Source of the DNA: Muscardinus avellanarius | Taxonomy: Eukaryota; Chordata; Mammalia; Rodentia; Gliridae | Reading direction: 5' to 3' | Assembly (NCBI GenBank): GCA_963383645.1 | Contig: OY726560.1 | Span: 27,540,300-27,604,299 of the forward strand | Length of the DNA stretch: 64,000 bases | In this document: in pieces, positions 32,703 to 45,473 of the stretch | How positions within the stretch are numbered: position 1 is the first letter of the stretch | Layout of the letters: each line of letters opens with the position of its first letter | Translations under genes and position numbers: made by a program | Notes under the pieces: model-generated | Told to the model about the DNA's origin: nothing | What the model saw: only the letters and a program-made list of their open reading frames with translations | The model's database searches: none

Positions 32703-32898
32703 GTGCCAGGCATGAGAGTACATACCTATAATCCAAGTTCTTGGGAGGCTGAGACAGGGTATTACATATTTAAGCTCAACTTCAGTAAGTAATGAGACTC
32801 TTATCAACTTATCAAGACCTTGTTTTAAAATATAATACAAAATAGGGCTGAGGGCATAGCTCAGAGGTAGAATGCCTCTGGGTTCAACCCCAGTAAAA

Positions 32899-32941
<43 letters not shown>
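32703..32941 (+). mobile_element. B1-dID SINE with (CA)n tail
   Basis: GCCAGGCATGAGAGTACATACC through AGCTCAGAGGTAGAATGCC. The tail is a (CA)n run at about 32899-32938 rather than poly(A). Confidence 0.88.
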
Positions 32942-32944
<3 letters not shown>

Positions 32945-33280
32945 TATGTATGTATACACAATAACCAACAGAAATTACATAGATTGCAATTTATAAGTTT
33001 TTCAAATATAGTATTCTATTTTATAAGCTATATTTTATTAACAAAATAATAAAATGTTAGAAATGTCTAAGTTCTCACAACTTGGATATAGAAATACAAA
33101 ACTTTAGGCCTTTTGTATTCAAGTTAAGTGTCTTTTTTTTTTTTTACTAAACATACAACTCATTAAAATTCTCTTTATAATTACTACCAATATAGGGTCA
33201 AAAGAATCTATTTTTTATGATCCCATCCAGGTTAGGCTTATATCCCTTATAAACAAACAAAAGAAACTAATTTCTTTTAA

Positions 33281-34642
33281 TTTGGTTACAGCCAATTGAT
33301 TTTGACAAAGGGGCAAAAAACTGGAAAAAAGATAGCCTTTTCAACAAATGGTACTGGCAAAACTGGTTAACCATATGCAGAAAAATGGAAATAAACCCCA
33401 TTTTCTCACTCTGCACAAGAGTCAATTCAAGATGGATAAAAGACTTGGAAATTAGACCAAAGACCTTGAGGCTTCTTGAAGAGGGCAACACATAGGTACA
33501 GATAAAAACTTTCTCAACAAGACCCAAAAGGCACAAGAAACCAAAATGCAAATCAATACATGAGATTGCATGAAAATGAAGAGCTTCTGTATAGCAAAGG
33601 AAAATATCAAGAACCTCAACTGAGAAATAAGAGAATGGGAGAAGATTTTTGCCAACTACTTCTCCAATAGAAGCCTAATAACTATAATATACAGAGAACT
33701 CAAGAAGCTCAGCACTAAGAAAACAAATGACACAATCAAAAAATGGGGAAGTGAACTAAATAGCCACTTCATGAAGAAATTCAAATGGCCAATAAATGCA
33801 TGGAAAAATGCACATATCATTAACAATCAGAGAGATACAAATCAAAACTACCCTGAGATTCCACATAACTCCAACTAAAATGGCAATCATTCAAAACACA
33901 AACAACAACAAATACTGGGGAAAATATGGATAAGACATTGTTGGTGGGATTGCAAATTAATGCAGCCACTTTGGAAAACTGTATGGAGGATCCTCAGAAG
34001 AGTGGGAACAAACTTACCCTATGATCCAGTGATACCACTTCTGTTTATCTACCCAAAAAAAGTAAGCCAAACTACCAAATTAATGCATGCATATCTACAG
34101 TCATAGCTGCGCAATTCACCATTGCCAAACTATAGAACCTGCCATGATGTCCATCGACAGATGAATGGATTACAAAACTATGAAATATGTACACAGTGGA
34201 ATTTTACTCAGCCATAAAGAAAAACACAATTCCATCATTTACAGGGAAGTGGAAGGAATTGGAGGACATTATGCTGTGAGATTAGTCAGTCACATAAAAA
34301 TAAGAAATTGGATGCTCTCTCTAATATGTGGAAGCTAGGGATAAAATGGGTCATAGGAGGAACTCTAGACGAAGAAGGAGATACTATAGATGAGTAAATA
34401 AGGTGACCTAACTGAGGGGATGGAAAGGAAAAAGAGGAAAATTCTCTAATGTGCATGATGTACTTTAACAAACATATCAATATCAATCACTAAGCCAAAC
34501 ATGAGAAGGAGGGAAGGGAAAGGATTGAAGTGGGAATTGGGTAAGGGCTAATTGGGTGATGTGTGCATGTGTGTCTCCACTATCTTGTATCCCATTAAGA
34601 TGTATGACTATAATGTACCAATTAAAATTTTTAAAAATAAAC
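33281..34642 (+). mobile_element. 5'-truncated L1: ORF2 C-terminus plus 3' UTR
   Basis: Starts mid-ORF2 (CAATTGATTTTGACAAAGGGG, ATGGTACTGGCAAAACTGG). It continues through the cysteine-rich C-terminal region (GCCAACTACTTCTCC, CAAATGGCCAATAAATGC, TGATCCAGTGATACCACTTC), the ORF2 end near 34250, the 3' UTR (GATGCTCTCTCTAATATGTGG, CAATCACTAAGCCAAACATG) and the terminus GACTATAATGTACCAATTAAAA. Frames are broken by stops, so it makes no protein. It is the longest sense ORF2 piece in the window and lies in the lineage whose 3' UTR the chimera shares. Confidence 0.9.
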
Positions 34643-34664
34643 AACATAAAATAAAATAAAAAAT

Positions 34665-35000
34665 ATATGTTAAGCATCTATTATGTGCCAGAAAATATTC
34701 TAGAAATTATTCTAAAAAATATTCAGATACATTTATATCTGAGGATTCAGATACAAGTATGACATGATGTCTTTTCTGAATAAGCCAAGTTAGAAAAACA
34801 TAAAATTAGAATGCAAAGTACAAATAATATACAAAGTATAGAAGTTAAATAGAGAGTGAATGTTTCTGTTGATACAAACAGTAATGATGAGCAAAGTATT
34901 TGTTGGGTGTTTACAGTATTATGATACTCTAAAGGCAAGGGGAGTTTACCAGAAATTTAAAAATAGGGGAAACTATAGAGATTGAAATAGAAAAGTGTAT
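34665..35000 (-). mobile_element. L2-like fragment
   Basis: TTAAGCATCTATTATGTGCC followed by CAGAAAATATTCTAGAA fits the antisense L2 3' end. The body is too diverged for firm boundaries. Confidence 0.5.
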
Positions 35001-35808
35001 GAGATTTTCAAAAGTCTATATATGGTTGCTTATCTTGCTCAAGTAACAAGTGAATTGAGAATAAAAATAGTTAGAAATGATATTAAATAAACAAGAATAT
35101 AGCCTTAAATTTGAGCCCCAAATTCTTATATTCATATTGTTTCAATAAAAATGTTACCTTTGCAAAGCATTTAATTTTTTCTGAGTCTCATGCTTTTCTA
35201 CAATTCAGGTCTATAATTCCTATCTATTATGCATCATGTGTCTCATGGGAACAGCATAGAACATGACAATAAGTTAGTGTTAAAAATTTATTAGTTATTG
35301 GTATACTAGAATTTGGGAAGGGAAAACCAGATCTGTAATTTTTCAATAGATTATAGATTTTGTCATGAATTATTCTTAAATGATTTCAACTTCCCAAGTA
35401 AATTGTAGAGTAACATCCTGTACTATCTAAATTCAGTTATATGATCTCTGGAAATGCCTGCTTTCAACAAGTGATCAAAGATCCATTTCCTAAATGTGTC
35501 GTATTTATTTTGTATCATTTTCCTTGCTTGGGGTTTTATTTCTATTATACAATTCTAACTGAACTAGTTGAGTATTTTTCCACTCAATCTAGTGGATACA
35601 TTTTATAAGTAATTGTGATGATATAGTATTTTTCTTGTATGTGGAGAAGAAACCTAAACTATAATGTAAGATTAAATTTCAAAAGTGAATTATGTGTGAC
35701 TTTTGTAACAAAGCCATTGCCTCATTGCTTAGCATTTACCTCAAAGGAAAAATGAAGGTCCTATAAGGAAACTTTTTGTATCCAAAATGTTTTAATGTAT
35801 TCTAAATG

Positions 35809-35812
<4 letters not shown>
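35000..35812. other. Unassigned DNA
   Basis: Nothing recognised. Confidence 0.45.
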
Positions 35813-35813
<1 letters not shown>

Positions 35814-35847
<34 letters not shown>

Positions 35848-35889
35848 CATATATATACATATATATGTATATATATACATATACATATA

Positions 35890-35921
<32 letters not shown>

Positions 35922-35925
35922 CTTT
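35814..35925 (+). repeat. (TA)n / TATACATA palindromic tract
   Basis: TA dinucleotide run followed by repeated ATACATATATACATA units. Nearly perfectly self-complementary. Confidence 0.95.
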
Positions 35926-36887
35926 AATTTTATGAACTTACACATCATAAAAGTACAAATCCCAGACTTTTTCTATGACTGATTTATAAAACATATACAT
36001 ATTTTATTAAAATAGTTTTCCAGTGATAGTGTAGGATAACAGTGTTAATTAAAATTTTATTTGGCACACTACCCAAAAGTAGTATGTAAACAATTATTTT
36101 ATTTAGTTTAGAGAAGCCCTCATTTAATCCTAATTGTGGGAAGAGATCACAAATTTGATTCTTCCCATTTGCTTTTCCAAAGCTACTTCAACACTACAGA
36201 CATATTTTTAAAAAATAAACATAAATCCAGTATTGAGTTCACAATAAATATATGCATGAGGATATATGTTTAAAAATTTATATTATAGTTAAGTATATTG
36301 TTTATATTTGATCTCATAAAAATGCAGTCACCTTCAGAAGCCTAGGCTTTTTCCAATATAGTTTTCTCCAAGAAAGTTAAAGAAGTCTGAAATTGACTTT
36401 AATTCTAAACAAGCAATATAAATTATCCATTTATCACTTGTCTTTACAAAAGACTCCTTGAAATTTACCTGTCTGTATGCCTGGATTTCAGCTTTCTCTA
36501 TGGTCAGCTTTGGACGTTCCTGGTAAGGTAAGTATATTCCAAATATTTTTTCACTCCTACTTTGACCTGGCTTCCTATTTTTATGACCATATATGGATCT
36601 TTTGGTTAACAGGACTCATAGTGCATCTTATGTTAGTTTTCCTTACGAATATCTATATGTTTATTGTTTAAATCCTTTATTATCCACTTCTGAGATAAAT
36701 TTCTGAATAACATCCTATGTCATATAAAAATTACTTAGATACCTCTTTCTTTTGTTTACAATTTAAATCTACAACTGTGATTTTGGGATTCTATTTCTGA
36801 AAATTCCTAGATCCCTTTGTTTTTTATTCATTTAGAATCTGAGGTCATTATGTTATATCTAAAGTAAGAAGAGCACAGAAACTCCTC

Positions 36888-37336
36888 TTTTTTTTTTTTT
36901 TTGTATTGAGTATGGAACCCAGGAGTAGTCTATTTCCGATCTACACTTCCAGGCATTTTTATTTTTTTATTTTGTATTACTTATTTTTTGTCTTGTTGTG
37001 AATTGAACCCAGGAGCTTTCTACCTCTTAACTATACCCCCAGCCTGATTTATTAATCTTTATTTGCAAACAAGGTCTCATAAAGTTGCAGAGGGCCTCAC
37101 TAAATAGATGAGGGTGGCTGCAAACACCAATCCTCCTGTCTCGGTTTCCCAAGTACTGGAATTATAAACATGCACCACCATGCTTGACTTTTCCTTTTTA
37201 TTTTGAAAGGGTCTCACTAGGTTGCTGAGAGTTTCACTAAGTGTTGAGATTGGTCTTGAAAATGTAACACGTAATACTGCTGTTTCAGCCTCCCAAGTAC
37301 TAGGATTACAGGTGTGTTCCACCATGTCTGGCTCAT
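36888..37336 (-). mobile_element. Nested pair of minus-strand SINEs
   Basis: An outer SINE (36900-36960 GTATGGAACCCAGGAG.., resuming at 37195 with TTTATTTTGAAAGGGTCTCAC to 37335) is split by an inner SINE (about 36990-37192, TGAATTGAACCCAGGAGC ... GCACCACCATGCTTGACTT). The outer copy resumes at its A-rich linker, which is where the inner one landed. Confidence 0.82.
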
Positions 37337-37439
37337 TGTAGCATATCTTAAAATTCTGAACTTGCTGAAATATTCATTCTCCAGTACATAATCAGTAAAG
37401 TACCATTCTGTAGCATAACTAATTTTATGTGAATTCAGT

Positions 37440-37665
37440 GTACTTGCTTCTTCATTCACTTCAGAAACATTTACCATGAGACAGAAACTGAACTAAGTAA
37501 TGGGTCTCAGTTACTACTATCTAGTAAATATATCATAAATTCCAGTAGAATCTGATAAACACCAGGCTAGAGAAAATTTGCTTGGGGAACTCAAAGGAGG
37601 ATGAAGCCTGTATTAGAATTAGATCAAGAAAGATGTTGTGGAAGTGATGGATAACCTGACCCTGA
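37440..37665 (-). mobile_element. L2-like fragment
   Basis: TCATTCACTTCAGAAACATTTACCATGAGACAGAAAC and GATCAAGAAAGATGTTGTGG fit antisense L2. Diverged. Confidence 0.45.
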
Positions 37666-38102
37666 GCAGGCTCATGCCATTTAGGGTAGTTTGTCCTATG
37701 AGGGACAAGATTAGCTAGCAGAAAGAGACTCGACTGAGCCAAGTTCTGCAGCTACTTGGGTTTGTTTTTAATTACCTCACTTTAATGGTTAACTAGTTAG
37801 TTCTTTGACATTTTTGAGTGGTATATGGTTCTAAAAGTGTCTGAATCATGGATATCATTGATAGAAAATGTACTTACTGAAGATGTCTCTGAAAATTAGT
37901 TTTATTCCTCTTTTTATACTTATGACCAATCTATGAATAAAGACCATTATATTACTCCAATAAAAATGGAGATAATATATAGGTAAAATGTTATAGTTAA
38001 ATGCATAACAGTTTATTGAAAGTTGAAGACAAAATGTGATGATCAGATTGATTAATGTGACTCAATTTTATCATAAGCTCTCTTCAAAAATATTAGGTTT
38101 CT

Positions 38103-38400
38103 TTTTTTGATTTTTAAGTGAATCATATTGAAAATGGCATACATACAGTGTGAAGATTCCTCAGAAAACTGGGAATAGATCCACCATATGATCTGGCTAT
38201 ACCACTCCTGAGTATCTTTCCAAAGGGGTTGAAATCAGAGAACTACAATAACATATACATACGCATGTTCATAGCAGCACAATTTGTAATAGCCAAAATA
38301 TGGAACCAACCTAGGTCTTCATAAACAGATATATATATATATATAGCAAAATTATGGGAATGGGAAATGCACACAATGGAATTCTACTCTGCAAAAAAGA
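38103..38400 (+). mobile_element. L1 ORF2 fragment lacking the 3' UTR, with target duplication
   Basis: CCACCATATGATCTGGCTATACC, AGTATCTTTCCAAAGGGG, AGCAGCACAATTTGTAATAGCC and GGAATTCTACTCTGC are ORF2 C-terminal sequence, but the element stops there with CAAAAAAGA. TATTAGGTTTCT flanks both sides (38091-38102 and 38401-38412). It is therefore a complete insertion truncated at both ends. Confidence 0.78.
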
Positions 38401-38999
38401 TATTAGGTTTCTAGGGAACCATCTTCGGTTATAAAAGGCACTTTATGGAAGTTAGATTTGCTTAATATAACATTTACATTTACTAAATACTATATACTGT
38501 AACACTGCTTCTTTTAGTTAATTTTCTGAAAATAGAAATAAAAACTCAAGAAAGAATGGTTGTTAAATTTAGCATAATAAATAGTAGTTGTGATAATTTA
38601 ATGTAGTAAGGATACTAATTACATTTAGCTGATGCTGTAGTGAAACTGAATCCTTTGTTTCTAATGGATCCACCTATAGGTATTTGGCATTTAATGTACT
38701 AAAAAAGCTGCAGTATTAGAGTCGATGTTAGTTTCAATAATAAACCTTTGTGATGACACTTGGCAGAATAGAAATTGAAATAGTATACCAAATAGCATAT
38801 ATAATATTTAATATCTACAACTTTTAAATATTCAGTCAGATGCCTTCTAGGTATATACCTAAGCAAAATTTTGTTCTTACATTTGATTTTTATTAGTTTG
38901 TATAACAAAACCAAATTTACTAGTTTAGCATATGTTTACTTCCTTTATATCTTGAAACAGTGTAATTAATAGGTTGTAGAAGAAGCAAATTGATAGAGA

Positions 39000-39420
39000 C
39001 TAGATTAATTCATTTACACAGATAGTATTTGGGTACTACAAAGCATGATGTACTTTGATAGGTGTTCATGATGCTGACATAATCCTTGTCCTTTAAATTA
39101 TACACTCTAAAGCCGGGCTTGGTGGCCCATGCTTGAAATCCCAGTACTTGAGAGGCTGAGACAGGAGGGTTGTGCAGGTTTGAAAACAGCCTTGGTTACT
39201 TAGTGAGGCTCTCAGCAACTTAGTGAGATGAGACTCTGTTTCCAAATAAAATACAAAATAGGCCTGGGAGTGCAGCCCGAAGGTAGAAAGCCTCAGGGTT
39301 CCATCCCCAGCACCACACACAAAATATAAATTGTACACTCTAGTAAAAGTACAAAAATAAGCCAGAATAAGTACAAGAATAAGTGTATTTTACATTTATA
39401 AATGTAAAAATATAAAGGGA
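39000..39420 (-). mobile_element. L2 fragment split by a SINE
   Basis: GGGTACTACAAAGCATGATG, CATAATCCTTGTCCTTTAAATTATACACTCTA resembles antisense L2 (..tgccaggcactg.., ..tccttgccctcaaggagcttacactcta). It resumes after the SINE. Confidence 0.55.
39111..39324 (+). mobile_element. B1-dID SINE with target-site duplication
   Basis: GCCGGGCTTGGTGGCCCATGC ... GGTTCCATCCCCAGCACC. AAATTATACACTCTA precedes and AAATTGTACACTCTA follows. Confidence 0.92.
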
Positions 39421-39982
39421 ATTGAGATGGCATATGATAGAGAAAAATAGGGTCTCTGAGTTGAACATGAATAGTTGATGGTAACCAAAATTCTGAGTAA
39501 TCATAGATTAAGGAAATAACAAACTTGAAATTTTAAAAACAATCAAATATATAATGTCTTTAACATTGTCAGATCTTAATTTGTTCACCACTCCTCTGAT
39601 TCAGCCAGCTTCAATGTTTGCCTTAATGGAAGGTGTCTGGCCTAGCTGTTGCCTTTTTTCAATTATCTGTTTATCATTTTACAAGCATAAGATTCATATT
39701 TCATATCATCTAATCCAATTGAGCCATGCATTGGACATCAAGATGTATTTTTATCATATTCCATTGTGAACTTTTTTCCAATCTCAGTTGATTAGTTTCA
39801 GTACAGATGATTTAAGTTCACTCAAAGGTTCTTAAGGAGAGTTAGTCTTTGTTCCTCCCACTATTAACTCTTACACATATTGCTTATGCCTTCTAGGTTT
39901 CAATTATAGGTGTCATCTAACCTCTATATTTCATCCATTACTTGATACTCTCTTAGCAATTGCTTCAAGTAATTATTTGTAG

Positions 39983-40176
39983 TGAGACGTGATGGCACAA
40001 AAGTGTAATCCCAGTATTTGAGAGACTAAAACAAAAGGATCAAAGGTTCAAAATTGCTCTCAGGAATTTAGTGAACCCAGTGTCAAAACAAAAGCAGAAA
40101 CATCAAAGAGGTATTAGTGATGTACCTTGAAGGTAAAATTCCCCTAAATTCAATCCACAGTATTACATGCATACAT

Positions 40177-40220
<44 letters not shown>
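39983..40220 (+). mobile_element. Diverged B1-dID SINE with (CA)n tail
   Basis: GAGACGTGATGGCACAAAAGTG, GTATTTGAGAGACTAAAAC, weak right arm TGTACCTTGAAGGTAAAATTCCCC. The tail is a long (CA)n at 40180-40219. Confidence 0.82.
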
Positions 40221-40224
<4 letters not shown>

Positions 40225-40802
40225 TTTTGTAATGTAACCCCAAATTCCTCTGGCTTTTCAATTTGACCTCATTTTGACTTCATTTCTGCAGCTGTAGAAC
40301 ATATGACATCGGTTGGAAGATTTCTTTGATAATAAAAACATAAACAACAAATGTGTAATATCTTAAAACTTAGTAGCTATATTAATTTATCTGAAACATG
40401 AGCCTAAATACAGCCTTGTCATATCCAAATAAGTGCCATAAATCTTTTTTAGATATAACAGTGATAACATTAACAAAAATTTTCAAAAATATGAGACAAA
40501 CACTTAAATCAACACGGTGTCTATGCAGCCATATTGCCTCAGGATTATATAAAGAATTGATATAGAAAACATGTATAAGTAGAGAAAACACAAAAGCTAT
40601 ATGAAGTAATCTATGATATTCTTATGCTTAAATTACATAGACAAGCAAGTAATTAAACATGAATGTAGAAATCAAATGTAATATATAATTCATCTTTCTC
40701 TAAACAATAAAAATCAAATTGATTAATTTGATAAAACTGTTATAAATATGAATCATAATATATACAAAAACTAAACTCATTAAAGATGATCAAAAATAGA
40801 AA

Positions 40803-41012
40803 TCAGCTTGGCACGATGGAACACACCTGCAATCCCAGTACTTGAGAGGCTAAAACAGGAAGATCTTAAGTTTGAAACTGGCTTCCATAATTTAGTGAGA
40901 CTCTCAGCAACTTTAAAATATTATTTACAAATAAAAATTAAAATTGGGCTGGAGTGTAGCTTGGAGGTAGAATGACCTGCCCCTGGGTTTAATCCCCAGT
41001 ACCACATAAAGG
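40803..41012 (+). mobile_element. B1-dID SINE
   Basis: GCTTGGCACGATGGAACACACC ... TGTAGCTTGGAGGTAGAATG ... ATCCCCAGTACC. Confidence 0.9.
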
Positions 41013-41014
41013 CA

Positions 41015-42615
41015 CACACAGAGATAGAAATTGCAATATTTTCTATAGAAGCCTCACAGGAAGAGTGTAGCCTCATTGTTACCATTCATTCTTCTAACAC
41101 AGGCATATAACTGCATGAATTTTAATCTTAATTTATAATTTTAAAAGATAAAAAAGAGCAAAAGCAGCTTGTGGGATCACTTTCACTTACCTGTGTTTCA
41201 AAAACTAACTTAATAAATAATTGAATATGGCTGAAAATAGCTGATCCATCCCACAAGAAGTGATGAATAAATAAGCTTGTTCCAGGACTTCTGGCTCAGA
41301 AGATTAAAAGTCAGAGTGAAATAACGTGGCTTCATATATCTGAGTAGAAAATTATTTAAAAGGAAATTTTAAGAGTATTTCAATGTGTTTTAAAAACATA
41401 AAAAATAAATGACTAAAAATTATAGCATGTGCCAAAAATTGAGGCTTGCATTTATTATAAACAAAATAATCATTTTAATTTTTGCTAGAACAAGTCATAA
41501 AATAATTAACTATAGATAAGGAAGTTACATTCTTTTAGCAAGAAATGGTTGAACTATGAATTGACTTAAGATAACTTTCCAAAATTTAAAATTTTTCTCA
41601 TAGGCTACTAATATATATCATCCTAGAATTTTAAATTTTAATATGGAAACATTTAATTTTAAACTTTAATGAGTCTATTTTACTCTATTAATAAAATCAT
41701 CTGTATCAATGTACTTATATATACTTTTTTCTGTTTTTTGCCTTTATGGCTTCTATTATATGTACAAATACAGCCCAAGTCATATTTAGCAACACCTTCT
41801 GTGTATCAGAGTTTGACTCACCAGTAATCTTTGTATTATTAATAATTATGTAGTATATTGAATATAGTAAGCACACAAGGTATTCTGCTGAGTTAATGGA
41901 TAGAGAATTGGTCTCTGCATGATGTGAGATCTAATATTTTATTTATATTCTTGCTTCCTGAATGTTTTAATATTGGTTTCAGAAGAAATAATTATGTAAT
42001 TTTGAAAGTCATCCATCGTTTTAAAGATATGTAGATATGCAGTTTGCTTGCTAATCATAGTCTTCTCTATTCTGAGAGTGAAATTTTACAGACTATATAA
42101 AGTTGTACACTCTGTACTTTTCTAGCAGGCAAGTGAAAGTAAATTGAAAATGAGAAAAATCAAAAAGAAGTAAACTAATAATAGAATTAGGAGATGGCAT
42201 CGAAAACAGAGTTGTTATCTGGCACAGAATGTCAAGAACAGACCTTTTGCTTAGAGACCACCCACGCAGGAAGAATATATGACAGGAAAATATGACAAAA
42301 ATATTTTAATTGCATTATGATAGTAGGTTTGCTTGGTGTGATTTTCAGATTGGCAACTTTATATCATTATTATGCAGTTATTTAGAATATAAGAACAAAA
42401 TTACAGTTAACCTTGTCATCTCATGAATCAAAGGGTACTGCATTAGCTTAATATAAATAATCAATTTCTATTCATTGTTTGAATTATATAATTATATATT
42501 CAAGAATATTGTCCATTTTTTATAATTTAGATACTATTAACTCTGGAAATATTTACAAAGCTGCATTAATTTTGAAGAGGAGTTCTCTTTTTCTTAAAGC
42601 AGATGTTTGTATTTT
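41015..42615. other. Unassigned AT-rich DNA
   Basis: 1.6 kb with no recognised repeat, gene or structured RNA. Confidence 0.45.
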
Positions 42616-42619
42616 AAGA

Positions 42620-43240
42620 TAAATTTAAGATAATATGACTTGGCTATATCATCCCATTTTATTCCCAAAGGAATAAACATCATGATACTACACTGATACA
42701 GGCATAGTCCTGCTCCTAACAGCATGATTCACAGTAGCCAAATTATAGAGTCAACCTAGGTTCATACCAACATAGGAATAAAGAAAATGTGGTATATATA
42801 CACAATAGACTTGTACTGAGCCATAAATACGTATGGCAAATATCACATCATTTGCAGGACAATGGATAAAATTAATAATATTATGCTAACTGCTTTCAAC
42901 TAGTCTCAGAAAGTCAAGTCACAATTTTTCTCTCATATTTGGAAGCTAGAAAGATAACAGGAAATAAGATAGACTTCAGATTAATGAGGAGAGAGAGACA
43001 TGCAGAATAGTGTATGGGGTTAGGGAAGGGAGGTAGGGAGGAGGAAAGGTAGATTCATGAAGGAAACAATTCAAATAATACTATTTTCATATATGGAGGT
43101 ATAACTACCGATTTCATTAACATGTATGGGGCAGGAAGGAGCAGTGTGGAATTCATAGGAAAGTACAATAAATGATATGGACACATATATTTGTATCATT
43201 TTGAACCTCACTATGACATATGGTTATAATCCACCATTAA
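42620..43240 (+). mobile_element. Old L1 3' end
   Basis: GCTATATCATCCCATTTTATTCCC, CAGTAGCCAAATTATAGAG, ATAGACTTGTACTGAGCCATAAA, then 3' UTR GACTTCAGATTAATGAGGAG and terminus GACATATGGTTATAATCCACC. Diverged 3' end, no coding capacity. Confidence 0.78.
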
Positions 43241-43253
43241 AATTATAAACAAG

Positions 43254-43456
43254 AAGCCGGGCGTGGTGGTACAGGCTTGAAATCCCCGGGCTTGGGAAGC
43301 GGAGACAGGAGGATCGCCCAGGTTCAAAGCCCCTCGCTGGCTTAAGAGACCCTGTTTCCAAATAAAAATATAAAATAGGTCCGGGAGTGTAGCCCAGGGG
43401 TAGAAGGGTTCCAACCCAGTACTACACACACACACACACAAAAAAAAAAAAAAAAT
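43254..43456 (+). mobile_element. Young B1-dID SINE, GGCTTAAGAGACC subtype
   Basis: GCCGGGCGTGGTGGTACAGGC, GGCTTAAGAGACCCTG, GTAGCCCAGGGGTAGAAGG, tail (CA)nA(n). AAAATTATAAACAAG flanks both ends (about 43239-43253 and 43454-43468). Confidence 0.94.
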
Positions 43457-44129
43457 TATAAACAAGATAATATACTTTCTAATGCATTTAAGCTATGACA
43501 ATGAACAATTATTGTTTCTAAGCCTGTTATGATTTTACACATATATAATGTGAATTATTCAAAGCCCATATTTCTAAAATAAAAATAAAAAATACCTATA
43601 GACACAGCTATACCACTCCACATTGGGTATATACTAAAGTGTGTCAGGGTATTGAATTTTAAAACTTCTTTAAATTACATTTACTAGGTGTAAGGAACTA
43701 AAAGTAATTCTGTCAATCAGCTTCTGTGATGGATTTTATAAAACTTATTTTGTATCAGCAATTGAAAAATAGAAATATGTCTTTCAACTATGAGAGGTCG
43801 CAAGAAAAAATAGACTAAAAGTAATGATTAGAAAAATCAAACAAGGAAAATGGGAGTGGATGTATTCAAAGTAACTAAATAAATAAGATAGAAATGAGAT
43901 GATCAAAAATAATGTATGAAGTAAAAATATTAAACCTGATAGAAACAGTAATTCTATTAATAATCCATATAAATCAGAGCAGATTTTACTCTCTCAAAAG
44001 AACATAAAAATGTACAAGTCTTCTTATAAGGGATATACCTAAAATAAAATGGAGGCATGAAAACTATCAAACAGATAAATGTTAACAAATACAATTATGG
44101 TAATATTATTATACAAAATAAGATGTAGT

Positions 44130-44226
44130 GCCAGGATCATTAAATTAAGATGTATGCATGTATGTCTCCACTATCTTGTATCCCTTTAACATGTATGACT
44201 ACAATGCTCCAATGAAAATTAAAAAA
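44130..44226 (+). mobile_element. Extremely truncated L1 3' terminus with 15-bp duplication
   Basis: Only the last ~80 bases of the L1 3' UTR (GATGTATGCATGTATGTCTCC ... GACTACAATGCTCC) plus poly(A), flanked by AAAATAAGATGTAGT at 44115-44129 and 44227-44241. Confidence 0.88.
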
Positions 44227-44534
44227 AAAATAAGATGTAGTAACCATGATATATTATGAGAATATCTCGACTGATTCAGGCTTTGAAATCCATCACCCCA
44301 TTCATGCAGAGATTTTGTCTTCTAGGAGGGAATCACAGTCCTTGGGAGAGACAGAAGCCTTGCTAGCTTACTTGTACAGGAAGTGTGAGGTAAAGACTTC
44401 TGTACACTCTACGTAAGTCTGGGATAATATTTACTCAACATTAGAATTAAACACTGTCTCACAAAACTTCTTCAGTTCCCTATTTTCTATGACAGCCATT
44501 TCCCCTAATATGATCTTTTCGTGGTTATTATTTT

Positions 44535-44738
44535 TTGTAGTGCTGGGAATGGAATCCAGCGGCATTCTACCTTCAAGCTACATCCCCAGCTATATTTTTT
44601 ATTCTTTATTTTGAAAGAAGGGTCTCAATGGGTTGCAAAGGGCATCATGAAATAGCTGAGACTGGCCACGAACTGCAATCCTCCCGTCTCAGCCTCCCAA
44701 ATGCTGGGATTATAAGCATACACGACCATGCCTGCTTA
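44535..44738 (-). mobile_element. B1-dID SINE
   Basis: TGCTGGGAATGGAATCCAGCGG ... CAAATGCTGGGATTATAAGC ... ACGACCATGCCTGC. Confidence 0.92.
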
Positions 44739-44895
44739 TGATTCTTTCATATTTGATCATCCTTTAGTATCTGCTTCCTAGAACAAAAAGACTATAAAGG
44801 AGAAGACAGGAAAAAAGGAATATTTCATATTCACACAAGTATAACCCACTAAGAATATAAGAAGAGCTATGAAATTGTGTGCCTGAGCAAACAAA

Positions 44896-45025
44896 CACAA
44901 TATATATTATACAATATATATATAGTATAATATATTATGCCTATAATTTATATTATATATTTTAGATAGATATTACATATTATATCTTTATATAAAAAGA
45001 AAGACATGTTATATCTATATCTATA
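44896..45025 (+). repeat. TA-rich low-complexity tract
   Basis: Interrupted TATATA/TATAATATATTA stretches. Confidence 0.85.
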
Positions 45026-45249
45026 TAAAACCCTAACACCAGTAAAATGAGAAAAATAAAAATGTAGAATGACCATAGGAAAATTTAATCAAACATCTTA
45101 AAAACATGCCAAAACAACAGAATACAAATTTGTCAAAAAGTGATTAGAAAAACATAGACATATTCACCCTCCCACCCTTTCACTGAGAGAATATATTATG
45201 CCTATAATAATTTTATATACTACTTAGTATAACTTAAAAAATATAATAA

Positions 45250-45445
45250 CAGCTGGGCGTGGTAGTGTATGCTTGTAATCCCTGCACTTGGGAGGCAGAG
45301 ACAGGAGGATTGTGTAGGTTTGAAGCCAGCCATGCTGGCTTAAGAGACCCTGTTTCCAAATAAAAAAGTATAAAATAGGTCTGGGAGTACAGCTGGGAGG
45401 TAGAAGGGCTTCCAGGAACCCCAGTACCACTAAAAAAAAAAAAAA
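45250..45445 (+). mobile_element. B1-dID SINE, GGCTTCCAGGAACCCC subtype
   Basis: GCTGGGCGTGGTAGTGTATGC, CCAGCCATGCTGGCTTAAGAG, AGAAGGGCTTCCAGGAACC and poly(A). Confidence 0.93.
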
Positions 45446-45473
45446 TAATAATTAATTAATTTTAAAAAAAAAG

